From contig JAIPMN010140627.1 in the NCBI GenBank assembly GCA_020650975.1, positions 1,910-65,909 of the forward strand: a stretch of DNA of 64,000 nt. Direction: 5' to 3'. Within the stretch, counting starts at the first letter, position 1. Each line of letters opens with the position of its first letter. The position numbers and the translations under genes were made by a program. The stretch comes from Apostichopus californicus. Taxonomy: Eukaryota; Echinodermata; Holothuroidea; Aspidochirotida; Stichopodidae. The notes beneath the pieces were generated by a model that saw only the letters and a program-made list of their open reading frames with translations, did not search any database and was not told the DNA's origin. Of the stretch, positions 37,182 through 49,599 are shown one piece after another.

Positions 37182-37694
37182 TTAAGGGAGAAATAAACCC
37201 TAGCTTTTTTGCATCCATTCTTACATTTTGACAGATGGTCTTTCTAGAAAAAGCAATAGAAAAGCATTAAAAATCCCTTCTTTGAGATGAAAAAGCGATT
37301 TGCATGTAGTTCATGTGTCGCGCCATTTTGTTTGAATTGAGCCAGTTCCCGGATGTACCGTGACGCAAGCGATCCACTTGGCGTATTTCTAGAAAAAATA
37401 GTTGCCAATCCCTAAAATAATTAGAAGTGTACTTTCAACAATAGTAATGTATAAAATATCGATGAAAAAATATCTTTTGTCTTTTATTGATCTGTAAAAA
37501 ATGCTTAAAAAGTGTGTAAAATTTATTATTGTAACGAGTATCAGTGGAAATATAAATTATGGGATCTTTTCAACAATTTGATTTTACCGTGTTTAGATTG
37601 TTTTCACCGCATACTCAGTCCTAGCGATAGCGTTACTTACATCCATCATTGCACTCCAAAAGTAAAATCATTTACCGTCGAGCAAATATCTTGA

Positions 37695-38120
37695 AAACAG
37701 AAAATAGAAGTCTTTGGATTGGAATCGTATCGTTTCGAACCAGAATATTCAGAAGAAGAACTGAGGCATCGAGAGGAGAGGTTGTGCAAAGAATCACAGT
37801 CCGCGACTGTTGGTGATGTTGGCTCGAATTCCGTTGCTGATACGAGTACCAGTTCCGCGAGCCACTGCGAAGAATGGTGTCTGTGTGCGCTCTGTTCGCC
37901 CTTGGGAAGCGAGAAGGAGAGGGTATGCTGCCATGGATTGTTCGCGGAAAAAGCTTTGTTGAACACAGGAGAATGTCTGACCAACATACCTGAATTCTCC
38001 CAGATATGTTTGCAGCCAGTTAGTTTAGAACTTTGTTTTGTAAGTTTCTTGAGGTACAAGAAGAAGGATCCTACGGCTGCTGAGAACATGACGAACAGGT
38101 ACTGTACACCAATAAGCTAG
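37695..38120 (+). CDS. P2X7 C-terminal-domain-like frame (partial)
   Basis: Open frame with RFEPEYSEEEL, then the cysteine pattern of the intracellular P2X7 C-terminal domain: EEWCLCALC, a following CC, then CLTNIPEFSQICL with a hydrophobic helix, and NRYC near the end. In P2X7-type domains the WCxCxxC, CC and CxTxxxxFxxxxL elements come in this order. No ATG opens the frame, so an upstream exon (an acceptor AAACAG lies at its start) or decay must be assumed. GTACTG after AACAG at 38096 could be a donor. The usual downstream part of the domain (a YRxF/W-rich end) is not visible. It sits inside a TIR element and is probably not a functional purinoceptor, since no channel domain is present. Confidence 0.55.
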   Translation, partial: KQKIEVFGLESYRFEPEYSEEELRHREERLCKESQSATVGDVGSNSVADTSTSSASHCEEWCLCALCSPLGSEKERVCCHGLFAEKALLNTGECLTNIPEFSQICLQPVSLELCFVSFLRYKKKDPTAAENMTNRYCTPIS

Positions 38121-38503
38121 GCCCTAAACTTGTTATATACTATGCCAAAAAGAGTAAAGTGTGGAAATCTTTATCAAGGACCAAAGAGAAATTCCATTGT
38201 ACACTTAGCCTAGTTACAATAATAGAAAATATAGTCCCTCATTCAAGTGATTTAATCTTGTGGGGCAGTTCTACCCCAACTTCCCCAAGCCAGAGGTCCT
38301 TACCGTTCACTTCGTTCCCTGAGCTAAGTTCCACTTTATTGTACATACACCTATGTGAACCAAGACAAAAATATTGCTATGTCATAATGAAACAAGTACA
38401 CGTATGCGCGATTTTGGTTCCCCAACTTATTAGTGGACTATTTTGCTGACTCAGTGTGGGAAGCCTTAAAGTGGCAGATAACACTGAGTCCACAGACGGC
38501 GGG

Positions 38504-38854
38504 CTATTCTACCCCCCACCTTTTTTCAAGGCTCGATTCGACCGAGCAGCGTCTCCTCTCGGTGTTCGGTGAACAAAAATCTCTAGCACCGCATCTGGTG
38601 TTAGCTTTTTTTCGGGGAGTTTCTCCATCGGGCACGAAGATCCTCTTCAGAGCATTCTGGCCCTCGCACACAACTTTGCCAAAGCTTAACTTATCGATCG
38701 TGTGTCCGGTCCCAATATTGTTCAGCCACCTCAGTGAAAGTTCCCTCTTTTCCGGATATTTTATTCCATCTGGAATAACGAAATATCTTTTTCCTTTTCC
38801 TGCTCCCGCTTCTCCTCTTCATTTAACACAGCCAAAGGATTGGCATTCAGGCAT
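38504..38854 (-). pseudogene. Degenerate THAP zinc-finger frame
   Basis: From an ATG at 38852-38854 the frame reads MPECQSFGCVK, then an in-frame TGA (38819-38821), then GKRYFVIPDGIKYPEKREL, LRWLNNIGTGHTIDKL and VVCEGQN. This matches the THAP domain (C-x4-C, aromatic-F-x-I-P, W, then C-x2-H-F), a DNA-binding finger related to P-element transposase. The usual C-x2-H zinc ligand pair reads CEGQ, so the histidine is replaced. With the internal stop, the copy is very probably inactive. After the stop the frame stays open to TAG at 38504-38506. It converges with the P2X7-C-like frame. Confidence 0.6.
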
Positions 38855-39152
38855 TTTAACCGGCAAAATAAGCTAAGCGTGATGCTCGAACATAATGTGA
38901 ATCGACTATAACTCGTATACAAAGCTTCATTGTTTCGAAGTTACGAAGTGGCTCGCCTACGTCACTTTTGAAGCGCCTTCAATTCTCAAAGTAGAAAAAT
39001 GGCCGTTGTTCAAATGGGTAAAAAAAATAATTGGGAAATTCGCGTAAAATTCAGGAAAACTTTAATTTGCTTAGTTATTTCACAAATGGAATTAGAAAAT
39101 TATCCGCTACCGCATATACAATGCAAAAACCCAGAGTTTATTTCTCCTTCAA

Positions 39153-39443
39153 GCAAAGACATCATACATTAGCTAATAACAGCATTAAGCAAATTAGACA
39201 TCATACATTAACTAACTACAGCATTAAACAAAAACAACATACATTAACTTATAACAGCATAAGACAAAGACATCATACATGGCGTATAACAGCATTAAGC
39301 AAAGACACCATACAGTCTTATAACAGCATTGAGCAAAGACATCATACATTAGATTATAACAGAATTAAGCAAAGTCATCATACATTAATTAGCTTATAAC
39401 TGCATTAAGCAAATACAGCATGCATAAGCTTATAACACCATAA
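39153..39443. repeat. 36-bp minisatellite, right arm
   Basis: About 8 copies of the same 36-bp unit as at 36742-37181, in the same orientation (AAGACATCATACATTA, TTATAACAGCATTAAGC). Orientation and sequence agreement support one original array interrupted by the TIR element. Confidence 0.9.
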
Positions 39444-39535
39444 TACTGTAAAAATCATGTATGGAAATGGATCACTGAAAGAAAATATAAATGTCATAAC
39501 ATAGGGAAGAAATAAAATTACATCTCACATTCATA

Positions 39536-39830
39536 CATTGTCAAACCGCACACTCACGTTGTGATATACAGTGTGAAGAACATGGAACGTAGCAATATCA
39601 AAGTTCCGCCATTCTATCTTGGAAGAAAAGAGGGCAGCCATTGCCCTGTGGAGAATGGGAACCATAAACACACAATATTTGTTTGTGCTGTAAAAGTGTG
39701 TATTTCTACCAAGCATGGTTGTAATTGAATGGTGCAGCACATGATATTGGGCACCCATGTTAAGTGGTGTCATTTGCATATTAGTTATTGTACAGTTTAG
39801 GAATATATTATGTGCTGATTGCAATCCTTC
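39536..39830. repeat. Dispersed repeat, second copy
   Basis: Begins CATTGTCAAACCGCACACTC, as at 33237, and continues with weaker similarity through the GCCATTGCCCTGTGGAGA segment, compared with GATAGCCCTTTGGAGA near 33317. The family is unknown. Confidence 0.5.
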
Positions 39831-39849
39831 AGAATTTCCCGCAGTTTAG

Positions 39850-42800
39850 CCGCGTAAATGTTTTGATCATGTTCATGCGATAAGGTTAATGCGGATTGGT
39901 ACTGTAGCCTTTCAAACTGCTGAACGAGAGGGGGGTGTATGTCCCTTTAAGCACATTTCTGCAGCAACTTGCTAAAGTATATGGATCAAGACCTTTATAA
40001 ATATATTTACATTGCATGTGCTGTTAATATGTTCTCCCTTACTACAGATTACAGTATGTGTAGTTTCCTTATAATCAAACCTATTAACAATTTGCTTAAT
40101 GAACCATGATATATCCGTATTAAAAGTACACAGGTTAACTGCCTCGTGTGTGGTTTCTGCTGTCAACATCAACTTATTGGCTGCACAATATACTTAACAT
40201 CAAATTTGTCACTCAACACAGCTTGATGGATTACTGAGTGGAATATATCTCCAAGAGCTTCTTACCAGCCGGAGATGATAAGTGATTTATTTGAAACAGT
40301 TCAAAAGCTTTAATCTTAACGAGGATCATTGAGTCCGGTTAGCATCAATATACCCACAGAAAAGTAGTTATGTGCGGGCAACTGGACATTTTTTACATGG
40401 TGAGATAGATGCGTGTTTGTACAGCGTTGTGCATACATGTATACATCTATTACACAGTAAGCTTACATGTGGGCCTGCATTCATATCAAACACCAGTAGG
40501 CCAACAGTATATAGTAGAGTATTAAAATGTTCCAAGAATATTCTTCAAATATCAACCTGAGATTGCTTACAATCTTTATATGAGAAATGCAGAACATTCA
40601 TGCATCTGCAGAGAGGTAATGTCGGCTGGTAGACATGTCCTTGAGTTGCCAGATATACTTTCTGGTCCAATGCCCACATCTGGTTACCCTATTTCTACAC
40701 AGTAATGCGTGTAGCACAGGGCCAGGCTTCATTGACAAACAATCGTAATCGTAATCGTAAGCTATATTGGTAAGTCCGATATTTGCAATATCAGCGGCAT
40801 ATCTGTATCGGTAAAATTTAGCCTCACAGCTGCTGATAACGGCAACCCCAATATTGAACTCACAACAAAGTCACTTCTTGTTAGTTGCGGTGATTATTAA
40901 TTGTTCAAAAAACACCATTTATTAAGCCTCAATTTCGATTAATAGCCAGTGTTCAATATGCCCATCAGCTGCTCAAGACAAATAGTGACCAACAACAATC
41001 TGACCTTTCAGTCCTCTGGACGTTACGTACTTAACAGTCTTTGTTGCACGTTATTAAGTAAATTTCACCAGTCTGGCCGCTGTATTCTACAAGTGATCAC
41101 AACGTAATTAAAAATGAACATACCCACTGACACCTGCTTTGCCTTTGCAAATATCGGCAAGAATCCAAGTAACTTTTTGTACTATCAAAAGTTGTAAACA
41201 TGGCATATTCAGACCTAACAACAGTGCACCGCGGTCAAACACAATAGAAGAAGTAACTTATAAGTGTGACGTTGAAACACATTTGATCAAATGAAGTAAG
41301 TATGTAACTATAGTAGTAGCCTATACACTAAATTGCACAGTGCTTCCGATGATCAGCTGAGAATGAAAGATATACACGTGGAAACCATTTAATAAATTGG
41401 GTATCTTTTCAAAGGCTGCAACTTACCATGGATGCAGTTTGTTAAAACATCAATGCATGAAAAGATTGTATTGAGAATCAAGTTTGTGTATCACAATTTG
41501 CTGTCGGTTGTTTTACGAAATATTTCAAATGCGAAGCTCTTGCTAATTTTGGCTAGGATAATGGTCGGATATAATTTTTTATGGAAACTTTTAAGAAACT
41601 GTTTCCTTTTCGGTTCTGTTAAACTGAAGGGGTAGCCAGGATACGCAAATTAAGCTCCTAAAACACAAAAGAAGACCAGACAATGAGCTGCCACTTCGGT
41701 TCAGGATGTACACCAAAGGATCATAGAATTCTCTCTGCAGGTTCAAGAAATTTTTATCAAAGAACAGCGTGTAAATTGAGTGGTCGTCCGAGACGACCAA
41801 AATAACCGCCGGGCAATCATGCCAGCTGGTTAACGTTTCGAGAAACGAACGAAAAAAAGCCACGGAACCAACCGTGTTAACAGAAAACCACGTAAAATGA
41901 CATTTCACATAAAAAGAAATCCTGCATGTTAAAAGTTGCCAAGACGGGATTACCTACAATAACGATTGCTTGTGGAATAAAGGTTAAGTAAAAATCCACT
42001 TGCGATTATTTTTTTCTTAGTTATCCCGTCTATAATCTGTCATAACATCACGTAATTTTCCTTGTTAGTGCTTCATTATATGAAACAAACGAATAAAAAA
42101 ACATTAATTTTGAGAATTTCAATATTTACGTTTAAATCACGAATGTATACTGTAGCTAAACTATGAGAACAAAGCACTGATGTGGGCTACCAGAGCCAGC
42201 TGCTTGATGACAACAAAGACACTCTGCCTAAACTCCCCACAAATCTCCGACCACATGGTAGCCTAACACAACACTAAGTCGATGGGGAAATCTAGCCTAA
42301 ACATCTATTTGTTCGCGGAAATTGTGACGCAGTTAGCTGGAACTAAAATTTCCGTGGAATACTTTCATTATTGCTGCTATCGTCGACCACATGGTAGCCT
42401 AACACAACAATAAGTCTGTGGGAAAATCTTGCCTAACCATCGATTTGCAACAAAAAAAAGGACTGCGTAGCCTTGTTAAAACTTACAATTAGCTGGAAAT
42501 TGGCAGTTGTTTAGAAGGTATGTGTTATAGTCTTGAAGAGGAAATGTATTATTTTACCTACACTGTTGCTGTGGCGATGAATTGAAAGTTTTAACTTTGA
42601 GTACTTTTCACCGGTATATTATTTTCGTTTTCGGTGGTGATTTTATCGACACACGAAAAAATACATGATTAAAATAGAGGGCAACTTCATGAATCTTCAT
42701 GAATCAAAACATCATCTAGAACATAAAAATTGTTTCGTTGGAAACTAAGGGTAAGCAAGATGGATCAGGGTTAGTGAATGAGAATCACATTTGAACAGGA

Positions 42801-43550
42801 AAAGAAGTCAGAAAGTATTTGACACATTCACTACGAAAACGGTGTATCATGATTTCAACTCATTCTTGAAATAAATTTCCTGCTACTGTGGTCAGAGTAC
42901 TATTGTAACGTGAGAACTACAGACCAGAAAAAGCCGAGTATAGCTTTTGATTACAAACAATAGCAGCGCTTCTTTGTTTGGAACTGGATGATCCTTACTT
43001 TCAGGGAGGGGCCGTGAATGTGTGCACTCAAGCGTGAGCGATATGCAGACTGCATTATGAGCAGTGGTGTGCTGCTGGCTGGGCTGGCAATGATCGTCGG
43101 TTAATTTTGCGAGCCTTCCCAAAGTGTTGAACGTAGTAGTTGGTCATACAACAGAAGTAACAGGAAGGATAACACAATTGTGTTTCTCTCAAAAACAATG
43201 CTAGCACAGTTTTCTTTTAAACAGAGGTTAGGACTAACATCAGTGTTATAGAATAGGCCCCCTTTTTTTTACTAATTCACTAATGGGATTAACAAAATGA
43301 GAGGCATACAAGTGGTTTTACTGTTTGTGAGTTTTGCAAACGATAATAACTGTTACTAGAGCCGATTATAATTTTGATACGTTATGTATTCATGCATGAC
43401 TTAATGTGGGATGTGGCCCGATCATTCTGGCTGTTTAACAATATCGGTACCGGTTAGATATCGGGATTGGAATATCAGCTAATATATTGTCCAAAACAGA
43501 TTTTGGCGATATCAACCTGCACATCACTAGTAGACCCCAACTATTTAAGA
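39850..43550. other. No gene seen (3.7 kb)
   Basis: AT-rich, with a short ATCGTA triplication near 40740. CGATATT/AATATCG-rich words lie at 40770-41160 and again at 43440-43520. Several open frames of 60-105 codons show no recognised domain or splice context. Confidence 0.4.
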
Positions 43551-43556
43551 CCTTAA

Positions 43557-43790
43557 GGAGTGTTAGCTCAGTGGTTAACGCCGGTGCCTTTCAATCATAA
43601 TGTCCTCGGTTCGAGTCACTCCAAGATTAATGTATGTCTTCCAGTTACAGAGTTGTTGACAATTGACAATTGGACGTTAAATATGAATGTAAGAGACTGA
43701 CTTCGGTCAGCTAGCGACTTTGATAAGCCAATGAGGCTTCTTCGCGAGTTCCTGCTTGCAGGAGGATCTTAAATACATATATACACATAC
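43557..43790 (+). mobile_element. tRNA-derived SINE
   Basis: The head GGAGTGTTAGCTCAGTGG, continuing TTAACGCC, is an A box, and GGTTCGAGTCACTCC is a B box with its closing stem. GGAGTG pairs with CACTCC as an acceptor-like stem, but the anticodon region is not tRNA-like. An unrelated body of about 160 bp follows (GGACGTTAAATATGAATG, then a TTCGCGAG...GCAGGAG segment), ending in TACATATATACA. I therefore call a SINE rather than a functional tRNA. Confidence 0.75.
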
Positions 43791-44522
43791 CTTTAGAGCT
43801 AGACCTAGCCTTTAGTTTGCTATGAACTTGGATAACATGTGCCTTGCCTTTGATGAAGCAATGAACAAGTCTTTCAAGACATGTTACCTGTAATGAAGTG
43901 CATAATACAGAACAATGTTTTATCGAAGACCTATAGAGGCATTAGCTTTTCTAACATTAACGCTAGGCTACAAAGGTAGCGTATACCACATAACCGGCCT
44001 ACTGTAGCCTACATAGCCTAACCTAGCTATAGGGCTATGCCTAGGTCTGTTCTTGATACCCGTACGTGTCTTGTGACTGGCTTACAACAACAAAGCTTGT
44101 ACTTTTTCTCCTGTGTAAATCCCGAACAACGTACCTTGGGTTTTGCTTGGTTGCAGCTTATTGCAAGCCAACAGTACCGTGAAAAGGAAGCTTGGCGTAA
44201 CATCGAAGTTAGTAAACATAGTGTTACACGTACAGCTCAACAAGCAAGCATCGACACTGATGTAGCTAAATATTCTTGTGCAGTTTTGCACTGTCCAGCC
44301 AGCATACGTCGCGTATGCAACGATAAGATTTGTAATTCAACAGAAATGTCTGAGTAAATAGTCATTTTTTCGCATGAAGGACTTCTTTGTACTCAGTCGC
44401 TAACCACATTTTGAGGAAGTTCGTGTTCTACTGAATAAGGTAGTGAGATCGACATCACCTTGTAAGTCACGCTTTAACAACCTCCACAATATTTGTATAG
44501 TCTCCTGTCGTATCGTGGGTGG

Positions 44523-44570
44523 TGTTGTGTCACGTGACTCTAGATACACCCTGCCAACGAAAACACAACA
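44523..44570 (+). repeat. Left terminal repeat of the LTR fossil (short)
   Basis: Starts TGTTGTGT and ends CCAACGAAAACACAACA. The last 23 bases match the right repeat end except for one base. It is much shorter than the right copy. The primer-binding-site-like TGGCACCCAACG follows directly. Confidence 0.6.
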
Positions 44571-45799
44571 TGGCACCCAACGTATAGCTTATCAGCTTTT
44601 TTCACTGCCCGTTTGCGAGTTCCGGGACTGTCTTTACCGCAACCAGAACCTATTGTTATATTTGGATAGCAGCCTAACACGTACATCTCGTTATCTGATT
44701 CAGCCAGAACATATTGTTATATTTGAATAGCAACCTAACACGTGAGTCTCTTCATCTAACCCATGGAACAATCCATCGCTATATTATCAATCGACTACTT
44801 AAACGAAGACATTCTGCCCTCCATTGCTAATACTATCATTTTGAAGACCAGATGTTTCCACATTTGACGTGGATCGAAGACTTTCGAAGATTTTAGTCAT
44901 ACGGTCAGTTGTATATCTCTCCGTTAGACCTAGCCTGACGTCACATATAGCCTATAGGCACATTCAATGCCTAACGTACCAGCAGTATCTTATTTTCCCG
45001 TACCGATGTCAGCTGTTCACGTGATGTACAGAAGATAAACCTAGCCTACCACACGGACAACGGCCGTTCAGGTTTAGCGAAGTTAATCCGTCTACTACTA
45101 CCACTTCAGTTCAGGATGCGACGAATCGATGACATGCTTAGCCCACGCCGACGTTTGTATTACACATTTCCAGCTGCGCTGAAGCCAAACGATATTTAGT
45201 AGACATTTCGCGTCGTATTTGAGGAGACGATTCGGAAGTTCAGCTTAATGGAACTTGGAGGACCTTGCCGACGTAGCCTCACGTTACATACTGTTTAGGC
45301 CTAACGTTATTATCGAGTGATCGTAGCCTAACGAAGGACGTAATCATATTACCAGGACCTATCTTACCACAGTACCAGTCACCAGTTTTTTTCTTGTTCA
45401 TGCATTGCTTGATTTATGCGTTATTATACGTATTACTTATTTCGGAATTTAATTTGTTTTCTCATTGGATATGTTGTAGTGAGTTCATTTTTTCTCACAT
45501 TAATTGTGCTGTACCTGTTTAGTCTTTCTAAATGTATTGGGCTAGACAGTAAGTGAGACCAATGTGTTTTGGCTGATGTAAGTTGTGCTTGTGAATTTTC
45601 TCAAAGCCTCTAGGCCCTTTTTTACGCTTGCATGTTGCTTCAAGCTGTATTATTCTTGTGTATCATGGCACAGCCACTGCCATTACGGCAAACAGATTTT
45701 TGCCAACTAGATTTGATGGTAGTTCCATCAACAGTGATGCATGTACTTCACACTTTTTGCTCTTTAGAGATTATCTGAAATCACATAAGTCTGATGATG

Positions 45800-46500
45800 A
45801 CTTACAGAAAGTTCTATGTTTAAAAGAACTTTAAATGGCCAGTCAAGATTGTGGATCGAGGAGAAAACATTCACTTCCATCAAAAATCTGAGGGATACAT
45901 TTATTGCAAGGTTTAGTCCAAGCAAGTCAAAGTTTGCTTTAGTTAATGACTTCTCAAACCTTTCATATACAGAAGAGAACAGTGCAGAAGTGCATCTAGG
46001 TAAAATCAGAGAGGCCGCACGCAAAATCAATTATGGTGATGCTCAAGTAAGAGACACATTTTTGCGTACTCTTCCACCCCAGTGCAGAGCATCAGTATTA
46101 ATGTCAGCTCCAAATGACATTTTACAAACTTACGTTGATAGAGCTCAGTGCTATTTTGATCTATATTCTCATCACATCCATGTGGATGAAACGTCATACT
46201 CTGCCACTAGTAGCAGTGAGATGCGACCCATGACACAAGTGAACAGTGATCGATCTCGTTCCCCTACACGGGACTTGCAAAATGTTCCTAACAGGCGAAA
46301 TCGGGACTTTACCCGAAGACCAATGATTTGTGGTTTTTGTTTATCACCTGGACACAAGTGGCGACAATGTCGTCAAAGACAGAGCATGTTGGAGCAACGT
46401 AATAAGAGACTTTTTAGTGGCAATGAGGAAACTAATACCTCAGGTGGTAGTGCTGGCAACACAAGTAATCACAATTTTTAGTAAGGGGAGTCCGCAATAG
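45800..46500 (+). pseudogene. Fossil gag region
   Basis: Region with a gag-like helical N part and a zinc knuckle of the form C-x2-C-x4-H-x4-C (CGFCLSPGHKWRQC) near its end, followed by a low-complexity tail. Belongs to the LTR fossil. Confidence 0.75.
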
Positions 46501-46559
46501 CGCTCGTTGTGAGGCCCCCCCCCCCCCCAACTGCAAGAACAAAGTGTAGAATCTATGAC

Positions 46560-49000
46560 CTCAGCCAAATATTTAGGTCAAGATGTTGATGTTACATTTA
46601 ACTTGGATTCAAAAAATCGTGTGAAAGGTACATTACCAGGCAGTAAAAATGTGTTGATTTTATTTGACAGTGGTGCTACAAGGTCGATCATTTCTGGGTC
46701 ATTTGTTCGTAAATCACATTAGCTGTCATCTGTGACGCTAAAGAAAGTTGAACCCATTCACTTCAAGTTGGGCAATGGTAACTTCTTAACTGCTTCGCAT
46801 GTGATCGACTTTGAGATTACAATTCAAAGTCATCGCTTTAAAGTAAGTGCTGTGGTTGCAGATAATTTAGTGGGATTAGACTTGATTTTGGGAAATTTCA
46901 CTCTAAGAGAGTTAGGTGGTATGTTAAATTTCAGAGATGGCTCTTTTCAGATCAAACCGAAGAAGGTGTATTTCAGACCTGTATCTAATGTTACTATTCA
47001 ACCAGGTCAAACAAAGAAAATAATTGTGCAAGCTAGAGTACCATCATTTTTGAGAAATCATGAAGTTGTGTTGGAGTCTACTTGTTTTTTGGCTCAGATG
47101 TGCCCATCTCAAATGTTGGTAAATTTAAGGAAGGGAAGAACTTTCATTCAGGTTACAAATACAAGCCAAATAAGGAAGTTCTTTGTACGAAGTAAACCAG
47201 GGGCTCATTTAAATCTGAATGATGTAGCACATATTACTCAGGATGTTACACCAGAGTTTTTGAACTTCTTACATATTGCTGAAAGGGTTACTTCAGGTTC
47301 AGAAGTCTCATCTCAACAAACTTTGAGACAATACAACCAAGAGAAGTATCCTCATCTAGATTCTCATGATCCTTTACTGGATATGACTGAGGAAGATGTT
47401 CTTAGTAAGCATGTGAATTTGTCTGACAGCATTCTTGATTTGGTAGAGAGATCAGATTTTCACAATATGTTATTAAAGCATAGGGATGCATTTTCCTTGT
47501 ATAATGAACTTTCAACTTGTCATGATCATGAAATTGATTTTGAACTAGAGAACAATGAACCATTTTTCATTCGACCTTACTTTAAGACTGAGTCGGATAA
47601 ACTTATCATTGAGAGGAAGATGGATAAACTAGTTACTTTGGGAATTCTTGGTGTTGGTAATTCATCTTACACCTCACCTGTTTTGTTTGTGTCGAAGAAA
47701 GGCACAAATGAAAAGCGAGTTGTCACTGACTTTAGATACTTGAACTCACGCATCAAACGGATTAATCATCCCTTTCTATTACTAGCAGAAACCAAGATGC
47801 GTATAGGAAATTCAAATGCAACTGTTTTGAGTGTGATGGATCTTAAGTCTGCATTTTTATCTTTGCCTTTGACTAAACGTGCTCAAAAGTTAACAGGTGT
47901 TTCATCGTTTAATGGAGGGAAACATTACTGATACAAGCGTCTTGCACGGGGATTAAATGTATCACCAGATGTATTTCAAGCCAAAATAGATAAAGCACTG
48001 GGTCAAGTGCAGAATTCAAGAAACTTTTGTATTGCACACCATGATGACATAATTGTGTTCAGTCAAGATAAAGTGTCGCATAAACAACATTTAGCCAGTA
48101 TTTTCCAGGCTCTTGCATGGAATGGATTAAAGATTAGTCCCAAGAAATGCAAGTTTTTCTGTAGACAAGGGATTTATATGGGACATGGTGTTACAGTAAA
48201 TGAGTTAGGGGATGCCACCACACAGACACTTGCTGATAGGTGTGCAGCTATTCGCAATATGGCAAGACCTATCACTGCCAAAGAAGCTAGACGTTTTGTG
48301 GGTACAATAAATTACTTATCAGGGTTTTTCCCACATGTCCAGACCATTTTGCGACCATTTCATTGTTTGTCCAGAAAGCACAAACACTTTAAATGGACAG
48401 AAGAGTGTGACATTTCATTTTCCAAATTTAAGGAATAAATGACAAGTCCTCCCATATTGCATTTACCGAAGAAGGAAGGTACATTTTCAGTGTATAGTGA
48501 TACATCTAGAGGTGCCACAGGTTCTTATATTACTCAAAGTGTTGATGGTAGAGAGAATTTACTCGGTTATTATTCCAAAATACTGCCTAATGCATGTCAG
48601 AATTACAGTGTTACAGAATTGGAATTATTCGGACTGTTTATCAATGTATCAGCATTCAGACATTTACTTAAGGGGTGTACGTTCAATGCCTTTGTTGACC
48701 ACTCAGCAATTGTCCAGATTTTAAAATCTAAGGATGAAGCACCTACACCACGTTTGCAAAAACTGCTTCTGAAATTGTCAGTTTATTCCTTTCAAATTGG
48801 TTACAAGAAGGATACAGAAATAGTCTTGGCAGATCTTTTATCAAGATCACCCGGAGAGGATGATTCAGAAATTGATCAAATCATTCTTGTAGCATTTTCG
48901 GCAGATGATGATGGCTATCCTGAATTTGCCAACCCAATAGTCACCCGCTCATATTCTAAGAAAATGGGAATCACAATCCCTACCTGAAATCACAGGAAAT
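46560..49000 (+). pseudogene. Fossil pol region: protease, reverse transcriptase, RNase H
   Basis: The protease motif LFDSGATRSIIS lies near 46.66 kb. The reverse transcriptase region (about 47.5-48.4 kb) shows VVTDFRYLNSRI, MDLKSAFLSLPL and a catalytic HHDDIIVFS segment. RNase H (about 48.4-48.9 kb) shows YSDTSRGATGSYI and TELELFGLF. The order protease-RT-RNase H is typical of gypsy-type pol. Confidence 0.85.
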
Positions 49001-49599
49001 AAAGATAGTTCTGAGGAGTCATCTGAAACCAACTCTTCAAGGTCAGGTGTTCAAAGTTTAGAGCAACCTACAGTAGAAAACCAAGATAATCAACCCATCA
49101 CAAACAATGTGGTAAATGAAATTGGTACTAGTAACATTCCAAATGTATCAGTGCCTCCACCTATTGCTGTTCAGTATGATAAAATTCAGAACTTGCCTGA
49201 GTCAAGACTAGTTTAAAGAACTAGAACGTTACATCATAACCACAGAGAAGAACCACCTGTGTTGTACTCTCCACCAAAACCACTCATTTCTAGGATATAC
49301 AGTTTGGTCACACGGCATGTGCCAAAACAAGCTGAATTAGACAAGCTCATCAGTGTTATTAAGAGAAAGATAATTTGTGACTTTAATTTGCCAGCTGAGT
49401 TGTTATAAATGAATTAAGGAAGTAACAAGAAGTTTCCCCCTTTCTTCAAACCAGTGTACGATTATCTGTCACATGATGTATTACCGGAGGACAGAAAGTC
49501 AGCAAAGTCAGTACAGTTGAAGTCTGAAGAGTATTTCCTCTGGAATGGAGTTTTGTTCATTTATTTTTCTGTAAAAATGATTTCAATGTTCATTTAGCA

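Larger units (their letters stand above)
37186..39148. mobile_element. TIR element (Kolobok-like or gene-capturing) splitting the 36-bp array
   Basis: Left end GGGAGAAATAAACCCTAG and right end (inverted) AGGAGAAATAAACTCTGG form imperfect terminal inverted repeats. With the following T run and GCAT they extend about 28 bp, with about 4 mismatches and one indel. TTAA lies at 37182-37185, and its one-mismatch partner TCAA at 39149-39152. Array sequence lies on both sides. TTAA target sites and G-rich RGG termini are known for Kolobok elements, some of which also encode THAP proteins. The 1963-bp interior is GC-richer than its surroundings. It carries a P2X7-C-like frame (+) and a THAP-like frame (-) tail to tail, but no recognisable DDE transposase. 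It is therefore non-autonomous or a captured-gene carrier. Confidence 0.65.

Noticed and set aside
36742-39443. CRISPR-like array (36-bp repeats)
   Set aside because: The repeats are contiguous without unique spacers, no cas-like genes exist and the DNA is eukaryotic. It is a minisatellite.
41591-41908. 105-codon minus-strand frame
   Set aside because: No recognised domain and no supporting splice or promoter context. Likely a chance frame.
43557-43626. Functional tRNA gene
   Set aside because: A and B boxes and part of the acceptor stem are present, but there is no proper anticodon arm and a SINE body follows.
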